NCBI GenBank assembly: GCA_034638255.1
Contig: JAWPGT010000053.1
Location: 93,638-157,637 of the forward strand
DNA: 64,000 bases
Source: Coprinus comatus
Taxonomy: Eukaryota > Basidiomycota > Agaricomycetes > Agaricales > Agaricaceae
Direction: 5' to 3'
Below the pieces are notes generated by a model that worked only from the letters and a program-made list of their open reading frames with translations, was not told the DNA's origin and searched no databases. This document shows positions 33,757 to 43,817 of this stretch, in pieces. A program made the translations under genes and the position numbers. Numbering within the stretch: the stretch's first letter is position 1; every line of letters starts with the position of its first letter.

Positions 33757-35803
33757 ATGTCATCCTCTGCCACTTATGCATATACTCAGCTAAATCCTGA
33801 GCACGACCGCGATTCAATTACGACGGACGACGAACATGAGCATGAACTAAAACGACAACAATGTTTAAGGTGGTATAGGGTATCGAGAGGGTTCAGAGAG
33901 TTTCGAGAGAGGAATACTGGATTGCTGTTGATCGTCGCATCCCAGATATTCTTTACATTTATGAATCTTTCAGCAAAAACGTTGAATGGCATAGATACTC
34001 CTATATCTCCCTTACAAGTATGCTCTCTTGCTTGGCGTCTATGGGTTGACGTTAATACTAATGTATTTGTATTGCATTCACCATAGCTCGTCCTGGTCCG
34101 AATGGTATGCCAATCTTTGATCTCATATATTTCAATTTCACAGGTGGTGGCAGGGAATCACCTATATCTGTTCAATTACTTACATGTAAGTTCCGTTTAC
34201 GATTATTCGTCTTCAAAGATAGTTAATATAATGAACTTTTTTATCACACAACAAATATAGGTTAGCCACTGGTGTACCTGATCCATTCATTGGTCCTAAA
34301 GGCGTTCGTCTACTACTTGTATTTCGTGGCTCCGCCGGGTACGTTTAAACTTTCTCGTTAAAGGTGGTGTATGCAGCACTAACAATATGACTAACAGGTT
34401 CTTCGGCATGCTCGGAATCTACTTTTCACTTCAATATCTCTCACTTTCAGACGCCACTGTCCTCACTTTTCTTTCTCCTTTATGTTCCGCACTTTCTGGA
34501 GCCCTGTTTTTAGGAGAAAAGTTGAGCTATAGACAAGCTGTTGCTGGGAGTAAGTCTCTATCTCTTTCATCTGCATCATTCAAATACATGCTGACTGCGA
34601 ATTTCATTAATAGTTTTTAGTCTTTTTGGCGTTATGCTTATTGCTCGTCCACCTCTCTTATTCGGTCGTGGAGGTGATCCCGTTGTTATCCCACATTTGG
34701 GTGAAGGACTTCGACTTCTTCAAGAGGTTAATGCCGAAAAACGGATGCTTGCTGTCTTGTACGTCCACTATAACATTATTACTCTTTCAACTAAATTAAC
34801 AATTCTCTTTCAAAGTGTCGCACTTATTGGAGTGCTGGGTGCTACTGGTGCATGTAAGTCTTTCCGATGATCGATCCATCAACTTCCTCCCACCAGAAAT
34901 TGACGATTCTTGCTGTATACACAGACACTGCACTAAGAGCAATTGGTAAACGTGCACATCCTCTTCATGCACTCGTTATGTTCTCTTCACAATCCGTCGT
35001 TGTCGCAACTATCGGGTATGTAACACCACTCCGCACGCACAATTGAAAAGTCCTAGAACACTGTTCAACTACAATATTTTATAGAATGGTAATCACCAAG
35101 CAATCATTCGTTATACCCACTCAAGTCACTTGGATAGCTGTGTTATTTATGTTTGGTATATTCGGTTTTGCAGCTCAGGTATTGTACTGTACATTCAAGG
35201 TGTCATCCCAACTCCTTCCTTTATATTCAAACACACGTACTACGTTTATTCGAGGAGTCGGTATGATTCTAGAAAAAAAAACACAACTAAACTCTTTTTT
35301 TTTTTTTTTTTGCAAAAAAAACTTACAGGTTTTACTCACGATGGGTCTTGCACGAGAAGCTGTTGGTAGAGGTTCAATGGCTATTTACACTCAAGTAAGT
35401 ATAAGCTGCTCCTTCTACATTGCCCATACTTCGACACAAGCAATAAAACGAACCTGATAAACTTATTTTTATTAGATCGTATTCGCAACAATTTTTGAAC
35501 GGATATTCTTCCATACAAGCCCCACTCTATCATCAATGTTTGGCACTTCCCTGATTATTTTTTCTGCATTATTTGTTGCAGTACGTACCTTGTCTCCCTC
35601 CCTTTTCCCTGATATACATGTTAATTGATCACTCTCTCAAGCTTATGAAAGGAGATTCTGGCAAGGGAGCAGAATTGAAGGATCATCAGGATCAGGATTC
35701 CTCTTTCTCGGCTACTGCACCATCGAGAGTAGATATTGAAGAAGGGATGGGGAGAGGGTTACTAAGTGAGAGTAAGCACCGTAAATATGGGGTTTCCGTT
35801 TAG
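33757..35803 (+). CDS. EamA/DMT-superfamily membrane transporter (SLC35G-like)
   Basis: Many short exons, the first at 33757-34017, then 34087-34104, 34154-34185, 34261-34338 and onward to a stop at 35803. They join in frame to a polytopic membrane protein. Characteristic blocks are LLIVASQIFFTFMNLSAKTL, LVLVRMGITYICSITYM, LATGVPDPFIGPKGVRLLL, FFGMLGIYFSLQYLSLSDAT, VLTFLSPLCSALSGALFLGE and LFSLFGVMLIARPPLLFG. These are typical of fungal EamA transporters of the plasma or vacuolar membrane. About ten hydrophobic segments are visible before a polar cytoplasmic C-terminus. The substrate is unknown. The 18-nt second exon (LVLVRM) and the 32-nt third exon were needed to keep frame and family sequence; both have GT..AG borders. 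Confidence 0.87.
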
Positions 35804-35979
35804 ACTCTGGTCTAACCGGTTGATATTTCTTTGTTAATGGGAATTTTCCCTCGGTGTACTTTTTTTCCATTTATGTACCACCATGCACACATATTCGTAC
35901 TAATATTAAGAAAATTATACTTGTATAAATGAGGAAGTTTGATTAGTGAATTCAATGCTTTCGCTCTGTGCTTTTCTTC

Positions 35980-36165
35980 TCCTTGGACTTGTCAAGCTCC
36001 CATCCAAGATGATGACAGTGTGACAGTGCGACTTCATATGAACAATGGTTGGGTGATAAAGTAGAAGATTTCATTGATCGTTTAGGAAGCTTTCATGAGC
36101 TTCGACAACAGATATTGTCGGTGTGGCAGGTAACGCACATGTAGCTGGTAAGCGATGGTGATGAA
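35980..36165 (-). pseudogene. NACHT 2 fragment
   Basis: A decayed copy of the stretch at about 26895-27075 of the double-NACHT gene (the Walker B region back to the following helices). It has several small deletions and no open frame. It sits downstream, in gene order, of the NACHT 1 fragment, as in the intact gene. Confidence 0.75.
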
Positions 36166-36399
36166 TACATTGTTTGGACCACATAAGTTCTATATACTCA
36201 CCCGCTCGGGTGCATTAAAAAACCCAGTTGGAAAAAGCTACCGGCGGGCACAAATGATTGTAAACTACAAGTGACTACTAGTATACGATGCCCTCCTACT
36301 TATAAATCTGGAAGATGCCATCAGTCACCGATAAGATACAATGAACTGTGCCTCGGAAGGAGCTATTACTGGCTGACTGTTTGATATTAAATATCCAGA

Positions 36400-37890
36400 A
36401 TTTCCTACTGATGTTGAACCATAGCATTGGAGGAAAAATAATTGACAGTGGTTGTGAGTATGTATAAGCCAATGTAAGATGGACCAGACTCACTATATTG
36501 TGTGCTCACACTCGCGACTGAACCCAAGTGACCAAAGTAATAATCGTACCGCCGAGTCGTCGTGGCTTCATCGGAACCCGTGGGTATTTCTTCTGTCTTG
36601 TAACTTGGTTGGATGATTGGTAGCGAAAACGTTCTAAGCAGATGCGGCTGCGGATGGCTGTTGATAATCCAGAGGATGGGTGAGATAGGGTAGCACACTG
36701 CACCAAAAACGAAATAAGTCCAATGATCCGGCACTGATCCTGTTCATTTCGACATTCATCTAGTCTATCAATGAGTATGATAATGGGAAATGTGGTGTCT
36801 ATCCGTCCTGTAACAAATGGTTGGACTACGACGCGATTGAATCGAGTTTGAATTGGTTGTTGAGAGAACCTGGGATTTTTGTTCAATTCGGAAGTGAAAT
36901 ACGTGTGATACGAAGGGAAATAGGTGCCCAGTTGGTCAGCGATTGTGAGTGGAGGATCTGACGCACAGCGTCAGATGCGATGTCTTGAAAGGAGATTCAC
37001 GTGATCTAATTGCAACAGCGCGTCACTGTTCACGCGTACTTACCTGTCTGATCCCTCCATACCACTCCATATGAATGCAACATCTCGTTGCTTCATCATT
37101 TTATTTACCCTCCCACCTCCCTCGGATTGACACTAGGTGCGACTCCTGAACGACCAGTGAGCCGCTGTCGTTCTCCCGTCGCATCGCCAGGCTCGACCAC
37201 GTTGTGCTCTTCCCTTAGTATTACCACAATACCAGTTGCACGACGTGGTCACCTCTCCCATACACTCAAAGTGTCAGTCTACAGGAAGCCAATATATTAT
37301 TTATTTACTAGTTGCCCTACCTGAACTCGACGAGCAAGACAAAAAGTTGTCGAGAGTCACTGTGCTCTTCAGTTTCCCTTGAAAAGAAGAATGACGCTCC
37401 TCGAAACCTTCCAGAGTGACTGATTGAGTTCGAAATAGCCCGGATAGTATCAGATTTCCCCACACCGGCTGGGCCTTTCAGCCAAAGGAATGGCCTCCTC
37501 TCAAGTGTGAAGGCATGGGTAATCCAGTTTAAAGTCCACTGTAGCAGCGGTTGATTATGTTCGGACAAGTTAGAGTTGGTGCTTGTGGTACGTAGTTGAG
37601 AGGGGGAAATATACTACCATTGGTGTAGACAAACGATACTTACTTGAAGGGTAGCTGGCGTATAAATTTTCATTCCCTAGCAGAGGTTCACAGCTAAACA
37701 TGTGCGAACTTTAGGCGTGTCATGGCCATGAGCGAGACTCTGGTCGTAGTATGGTAGAGGCATCTAAGAATCCCGTTAACAGAGCAGTGGTCAGAGCTGA
37801 GAAGTAGAAGACTGACCTGTGAAGGGATCATGATGCTGTGCGGGATCTATAAATATTTTACGTGGATACACAGGAAAATTTCCCCGTCTC
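36400..37890 (-). pseudogene. NACHT 1 copy split by a solo repeat and frameshifted
   Basis: Read on the minus strand. Leader-like exons (about 37890-37630) are followed by WTLNWITHAFTLERRPFLW and LKGPAGVGKSD up to SRQLFV. The solo element 36948-37338 comes next, and the domain continues with TIADQLGTYFPSYH, then IIILIDRLDEC. Removing the insert rebuilds the codons exactly. A frameshift follows after FLVQC, and the rest stays open only in another frame (SPILWIINSHPQPHLL ...). Walker A is canonical here (GPAGVGKS), unlike the degenerate SPACVGKS of the apparently functional gene at 28.5 kb. The central G of Walker B has become R (LIDRLDEC). Confidence 0.86.
36948..37338 (+). repeat. Solo A-B repeat of a Ngaro-type retrotransposon, copy 3
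   Basis: A 391-bp unit from AGTGGAGG with hairpin ATCTGACGCACAGCGTCAGAT to CGACGAGCAAG. It is near-identical to copy 1 (1122-1513) in the opposite orientation. Its borders are exact because it interrupts a NACHT sequence. The flanks GCGATTGTG | ACAAAAAGTT join to match the intact copy (GCGATCATGATAAAAAGTC), with no target-site duplication. Confidence 0.88.
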
Positions 37891-38084
37891 CAATCTTGCT
37901 CAGCCAGGATATCCCTAGTAAGTTGTTTAACAATCGGGAAATAACACACAGTATAACTCATGTGCCGGCTTTATTGCCTTAGATGCATTCGGAAGTATTT
38001 TAATACTGAGCAGTAATATTTCTATCTTACATCTGACTTAGAGAGGGAATGTGGAGGACGTGATGCTGTTCAACAGTGTTCATC

Positions 38085-38285
38085 AGTAAAGCATCTGCGA
38101 ATGTGGATGCGCCAGATCCATACCAACTCCTTCACATACCTTGACCTCTATCGTCATCCCGCTCTTACCCTTGTTCTTCAAAATCTTCAAATTGCCCTCC
38201 CTCCAACCCCTAGTACCTACATTCACCCAGATGCACAATGGGTGAGCACTCACGTTCTCCCATCGTCGCATTGCCCGGTACTCGA
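38085..38285 (+). repeat. Degenerate, truncated A-B-like repeat
   Basis: It starts AGTAAAGCATCTGCG...GATGCGCC, like the hairpin end of the solo repeats. It later has CGTTCTCCCATCGTCGCATTGCC, like CGTTCTCCCGTCGCATCGCC of copy 3. It is about half length and abuts a NACHT fragment. The resemblance is partial, so this is tentative. Confidence 0.4.
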
Positions 38286-38669
38286 CTCTAATGAACGCGT
38301 GAGTAAGAGAAACAATTTAAACTTCATGGTGACTTGAGATTTGATCAGTAACTCACTGTCCATGACTTCATGCAGGATCCGATGAAAACATGAGTCATAT
38401 TCTTTCCTTGCACTGTCGCGTGCAATAAAAAATGGGCCAGAGCGAGATTCATCCTCTAGATAGTTCACAAAAGAGTCATGTTCAACTTCAGATAAGTCGT
38501 TGGACTCAGACTTATACGAGTAGCATAGCACGGAATTCAACCTATGAATAGAACTGCGTTTTTTCAACACGGCTATGGTAAAGTTAGCATACCCATTAAC
38601 TTTCCAATTCTCACACCGTAAAATATATGAATATTCCTCAAATAAAATTCTATGACTTGAAACAAACAA
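38286..38669 (-). pseudogene. NACHT 2 C-terminal fragment
   Basis: Minus-strand sequence encoding RLNSVLCYSYKSESNDLSEV and SFVNYLEDESRSGPFF. It parallels the end of exon 4 and intron 4 of the double-NACHT gene (25985-26250), including the donor site. Homology stops at 38286 on the intron side and near 38570 on the other, so it is an isolated fragment. Confidence 0.8.
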
Positions 38670-38697
38670 TGTAGCAGTGTAGACAAAAAAAAAATCA

Positions 38698-39435
38698 TTA
38701 AAAAATAGGCATTGAACGATATTCCAAAGGGAAATCTATAACCGGCCAAGATTCCCTCACCAACGCTCTTTCCGGAACAACCAACTCTGGAGGCCTAATT
38801 CCTCCAAAGTGCGAAACCGGAGGTTGGTCGTCCAATGTCTTGAGTTTGGCAAGAATTCCTGCCCTGTACATACGACCCCAATCCTTCAAAAAAACAAAAA
38901 CAAAAACAAAAAACAATTAATCAGCGAATACTATTAGTTTCGAGTATGAAACATACCTGTGATTGGAGAATCAATGAAGATGTGGGATCAGGTATATATT
39001 TAACATCTCCCCAAAACTCTTTCTCTCTAATCTCATCATTCTCCCTCCTTTGTCTACCCTCCAATTTCTGTAGAGCATCCACTAATTTCTCTCTACGTCC
39101 TTCCTCTACTCCCTTCCACATTGACAACTCCTTTCTCCTCCTCCAAGAAGTCTCCACCGTGGTCCGAATTGTACGCCAATATTTGAAGATAACAAAAACA
39201 AATATCATGATGAAAAGGAAGAAGAGCGCAATGAGGACATACACCCATGTGGGTATGGCCTTTAGAACCGGTACTGCTTGTGTGACTTCTGCTGTAAAAG
39301 TCGGAATGGATTCTAAGGGAATGGGATTAACATTTAGACAATGGAATATTAATAGCAGAACGTACCTGTTGGTATAGTTGAGGTAAGTGTTGCTGACGTC
39401 GTGGTCGAGTTTTCGTAGTTGAAAACAGGTGCCAT
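38698..39435 (-). CDS. Hypothetical single-pass membrane protein
   Basis: Exons 39435-39366, 39291-38957 and 38883-38698 join in frame to about 196 residues. A short Ser/Thr-rich N-terminus (STTTSATLTSTIPT) precedes one strongly hydrophobic segment (TWVYVLIALFFLFIMIFVFV, residues about 41-60). A highly charged, probably coiled-coil stretch (RRRKELSMWKGVEEGRREKL and QKLEGRQRRENDEIREKEFW) and a Pro-containing C-terminus follow. The layout suggests a type I/III membrane protein with a cytoplasmic coil. I do not recognise a family. The start at 39435 was chosen because only this frame enters exon 2 in phase. Confidence 0.65.
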
Positions 39436-40631
39436 AATAAATGAGATATAGAATTACGTTGGGTGTTGGCGGCGTGAAGAAAGTCTGGATGTAGAATAAA
39501 GATATTCTGGGGGAAATCACTTGAAGGAACTCTCAGCCTTTTATCGACCAAGGAAAGGCCAGTTGAAAATTAGACCGAGACATATACTTTCCTAGATGTT
39601 GGAGTATTCAAGGCCAAATCAGAAGGATTTCTCCCGAAAAAGTCTATCAAACGAAAGGGGAAACCGAATAACGGTTGGGTGTTTCACTGGGGAAAGGGGC
39701 CACAGCATCCTCAACGAGTACATTCAGACGGTGTGGGTGGTTTAGTATTTGCTTTTGAGAAATATATCACGCAGTTTATTAAATGTTGGAGTACTCGTGA
39801 TATTACCCAACTCCCAGCTTCAAAACTTCACTTGATCAAGTGATCTAAAATGCGGTTACAACTCCTCCAACTCGATATTCAAAAGCCTATCTGGTTTATC
39901 ATCCACAGCACACATCAGAGAAATAAAACATATATGTACAGATGTCGTTCTCTTGACCGGGGAGCACCACAAAGCCATATGATACCTGAGGCTGCCAGTT
40001 CAATGACTGAAGTTGCGGATATGAGAGGCTGCGAGAGTAAGTATGACATAAGGGCATTCATAATCTCATCAGTGCCTGACACTACCAGTCCATCAACCAC
40101 AGGAGTGCCCAGCCTCGATCTTCTTCCCGACGGTTAAGCAAGAAATTCCTACGAATCCGGTGATGTCTTCAATGACGAGGTAAACGAATGAACCTCAATT
40201 GATGAGCGAGATGGCGAGAGTTGAGCAAACAAAGGCTGAAGCTCCAAATGTTCTCGACTGGGCGGCCATCAGGAAAATGGGAGATGGCGAATTATGTATA
40301 ATGAACATAGAATGTACTGACAAAATGTGTTAATTCTTGATAATTATGACTCTTCTATTACTTTGCCTAAATTATCATAATTATCCAATTTTTAAACAGT
40401 GCGTGTGTCCCCGAAGATAATTATCATGACATTTTATGTAATTATGATATAAATTTTCTATCAAGTACTTCATTTTTTCCATCAGGTTATTGAAAACTGT
40501 GAGGTAAAATAGGTTCAAGGTGGTTTACTTGGGTGTAAGATATACCACACAAACATCTTATCAAAATGTAATTTCATTGATATGTATGTGTATATTCTAT
40601 AGATTGTAGAATCTAGATACTAGATTTTCAT
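39436..40631. other. No gene recognised
   Basis: The frame at 39850-40137 has no family resemblance. The stretch 40280-40500 is AT-rich with repeated AATTAT(G/C)ATAATT motifs, and could hold one end of the Plavaka-type transposon. Confidence 0.45.
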
Positions 40632-41672
40632 CAGGCTCCTTCCCATCCCCTCGCTGCACGTGCTCGGGAGGGGACAAATAAACCAAAGCAAAGGCATCTA
40701 AGGAGGTCCCGAGCGCAGCGAGGGGCTGGCACATTATGTCCTTCGGCCATTCCCGAGTGGCAGTGAGGGTCTGCATACGTAAGAGAATAAGGGTTAGCGA
40801 GGTTTTCCACGACTTAACAGATGTCCTAAAACAGTAGGACTACTACGTTCGCCATTATATTCATCAATTAGAGTAGTTCCACAGACTTAAAGCAGCACAT
40901 GTATTCTTCTACGAAAAAATCTTGTAACATAGCTTTGCACTTAAATACATTGATCCTGGGGACATGTGGTGAAAATCTTCAAAGGAGGCCGACTCACACT
41001 GCAAGCTTTCATTCAGAGGATAATTAGAAATCAAGGGAGAGCATCCTGAGAGGTTTCCGAAGAGCTTGCGAGGCGTCTTCCGGTCTTATTGCTTTCTTGT
41101 ATCTCGAGAGGGCACCTGAAATGTTGTTTAGGCTTGGGAAGTTGGGAAAAAAACTTCAAAGTCAGTTTTGGAACGTTCAACCAGATGTCTACCATTCTAT
41201 TGCAAAGAGGACACCAGAGCACTCAGCAGATAAACGAGTACATTTCCAAGCTATCTAACTTATAGAAAGAGGGAGTAGACAAGACTCACAAGTGAGTGCC
41301 AACTTCCAAGTGGTGACTCGTTTACTATATTTTAGAAAATTAAGATGATTATTGGAAAAAAATAGAAGAGAGAATAAAAGAGATTCGTCGTCATAAAATA
41401 AACTTTTCTTTGATTTTGAACATCCACCACCTGAGTACCTATGACTAGGCTACTAGGAATGACTCCGAGTCGCCATTCAGGGTATGGAGGTAATTTCAAA
41501 AATATATGATATTTTCCATAATTACTAATATGTTTTTGATGACATAAGACTCTCGGCAGTGGCCGAAGGACATAATGTGCCAGCCCCTCGCTGCGCGAGG
41601 TTCGTCCTTAGATGCCCAAACTTTGTCCTTGTTTACCTCGCACGTGCAGCGAGAGGGCTGGGAAGGAGCCTG
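40632..41672. repeat. Inverted-repeat element, MITE or foldback type
   Basis: Arms of about 130 bp (40632-40765 and 41551-41672) are imperfect inverted copies. Shared blocks are CAGGCTCCTTCCC, TCGCTGCACGTG, GGCATCTAAGGA, and a 34-base stretch from GCGCAGCGAGGGGCTGG through CACATTATGTCCTTCGGCC. About 785 bp without a coding gene lie between. The arms are GC-rich in AT-rich surroundings. It may be a non-autonomous DNA transposon or two copies of a short element in opposite orientation. I found no clear flanking duplication. Confidence 0.6.
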
Positions 41673-41741
41673 GATTTTCATACGAGAATAAGGATGATTA
41701 AATTTGAAATAACGTTTGCATTATAAATTTATAATATGTGA

Positions 41742-43530
41742 CTACTCTGTAGCTAATTCATCAGCTCCAATGTTCTCCAAGTCAATAATGTTTTCAAGGT
41801 CGTTTGCAACCGTTTGAGCAGATGTAAGATCTATGGGACTAAACTAGATCTCAGTACTATTCACATTTTGCAATGGAGTTATAGACTTACCTGCATTTCA
41901 TGTAGATTTGATGTAGAATAGCATGTCGTTTTAATGGAGCTTTCATTCCAAGGTCATTAAGATACTTGAGATGACCTTGGTACACATCTTCGACATGGTC
42001 AGCAACAAACTCAGATTGGCGATACATTCCTGAAGACCAATCTTTGATAGAGGCCTGGACCTGATAAAGATGAATTGAGATATATAATATATGTAATAGA
42101 ATGTGGTACGTACAGCAGTAGCCATGAGAGCAACAAGAGCTGCAGGTATTTCGGGTTCATCGGGATAGTTGGAAGATTTGAAGATGGATGGGAATCTGTC
42201 TGCCTTTGATCCACGCGATCCTGAAAATAAAAACGATTTGAGGCCCATAATTATACTTTGACTTTGGTATGGCTTTGTAAGCATAAACGATTGTGAATTA
42301 TGTGTCTATTTCCACATTTAGTTTAAATTGAAAAGAGCCCAATAAGAATAGAATACCTGGGGGAAAATATAGAAATAGTTCTTGCCAAGTAATTTCTCAG
42401 CATGGGCTTGTCGTTCTTTAGGAGTTGCTAATTGGTGAAACCCATAACAGGCACCAACCAGATTTGCAACTGCAGTTTTTGCTTTGCCTCGCTGTAATGC
42501 AATACGATGATGAATCTGTGTATTTCGGTTAATTGAGTAACAAAAGAGTCAAGACCATAGAGCTTACCAATTGGGCTATGTTTTTAGAAAATTTGGAATC
42601 CTGTTCGAGTTGTTGTACAATGTCTGAATGGCCTTGTTCACGGGCAATCTCTATCACCATGCTACGAAGTCTGGAATAGGATACATTATCAACAACAAAA
42701 AATCCTTTCACCAAGGCGGTTTCCATTGCGGAGTGGATACCAGCCTTGATTACTTCTTGTAATGGCATTGACAAGTCCAGGAGCTTGAGCACTGTCACTG
42801 TATCACCTGCCTTCTCAGACTTGATGTGTGGGTTTGGTGAGGGGGGGGCTGACTGGGATGGTTTTGATATTTATTAGTCACATTTCATATAATAGAGTGG
42901 AATATATAGTACGTACCATGTGCTCGGAATCGTCAAGTGGTGTAACTGGAGACCATTGTGGCATCTATCTCCACTATCAGAGATATATCATTTTATAAAA
43001 TATATACAAACTCACTTCATATTGGGATCGAGCCTCTTTCGAGTGGATTTTCTTCTTATTCACTTTCTTTTGCTGATCCTTGATCTGAACCATCTAGTGC
43101 AACTATCAGTATAAGTTGAAACATTGACCAAGGAATAGCGTACCTCAGCAGCCAGGGTAGAATGAACCTGGTTAGAATCCATCCCGTCCAAATCATTTAA
43201 ACCATCCGACTCAGACTCTGCCTCAGATCTAGAACCCTCAACTGAACTTTCTTCATCATCAGAATATTTTGAGGACCTTTTCTTCAATGCATTTTTGTCC
43301 AAAACAGTGTCCAAGTCTGAGTCTTCACTGTCTTCGATAATAACTGGAGCTGGCTTTCTACTTGATTTTCCTTTCTTGAGGCGTTTGGATTGACTGTTGT
43401 TGGAGCCAGATGATGCACGTTTACGTGTGCTAGTCTTTTGGCTCGCTGGCAATGTATTTTGAGTGGTTGGGATTTCAGTGGGTGTATCATCTTTTGCGTG
43501 GGAGTTTTGTGAAGACTTCTTACAAGCCAT
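41742..43530 (-). CDS. DUF6532-type protein, divergent from the transposase
   Basis: At least seven exons splice in frame from MACKKSSQ at 43530 to a stop at 41742. Residues 1-130 are a Lys/Ser-rich, then acidic, nuclear-type leader (KRLKKGKSSRKP, EDSEDSDLD). The core matches the layout of the Agaricomycete DUF6532 family: VIKAGIHSAMETALVKGFF, MVIEIAREQGHSDIVQQLEQ, the segment HHRIALQRGKAKTAVANLV, DEPEIPAALVALMATAV, and a closing helix with GMKAPLKRHAILHQIYMKC. The function of DUF6532 is unknown; it is frequent near transposons. The gene shares a 287-bp divergent spacer with the Plavaka-type transposase, and both appear intact. It may be a passenger or accessory gene of that element. The function is not known. 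Confidence 0.72.
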
Positions 43531-43817
43531 GGTGTATGAACTGTGTAGAATGTAGTTTGGGAGTTTAGGAGGTGATATGAGAGACCAGAGGTGCAGGAAG
43601 AATGATAATTGGAATACTCACCCATAGTATTTATATCTCATAGTATAACGATATCCCTTCCCTTTGAGAATCTTCTCTTTTGTCCACCCATACTTTCTCT
43701 CTTTGAAAGAATAACATTCATTGTCCACCATCACGTTTCATCCACCCTTTCATCCTTTGTCCACATTCGTACCTGTTCCAACTTCCACCTTATTATTTCT
43801 CTTCCGCTTTCACTACC

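Noticed and set aside
39850..40137. Coding gene of 95 codons
   Set aside because: No family resemblance, no splice partners and a composition like the surrounding spacer.
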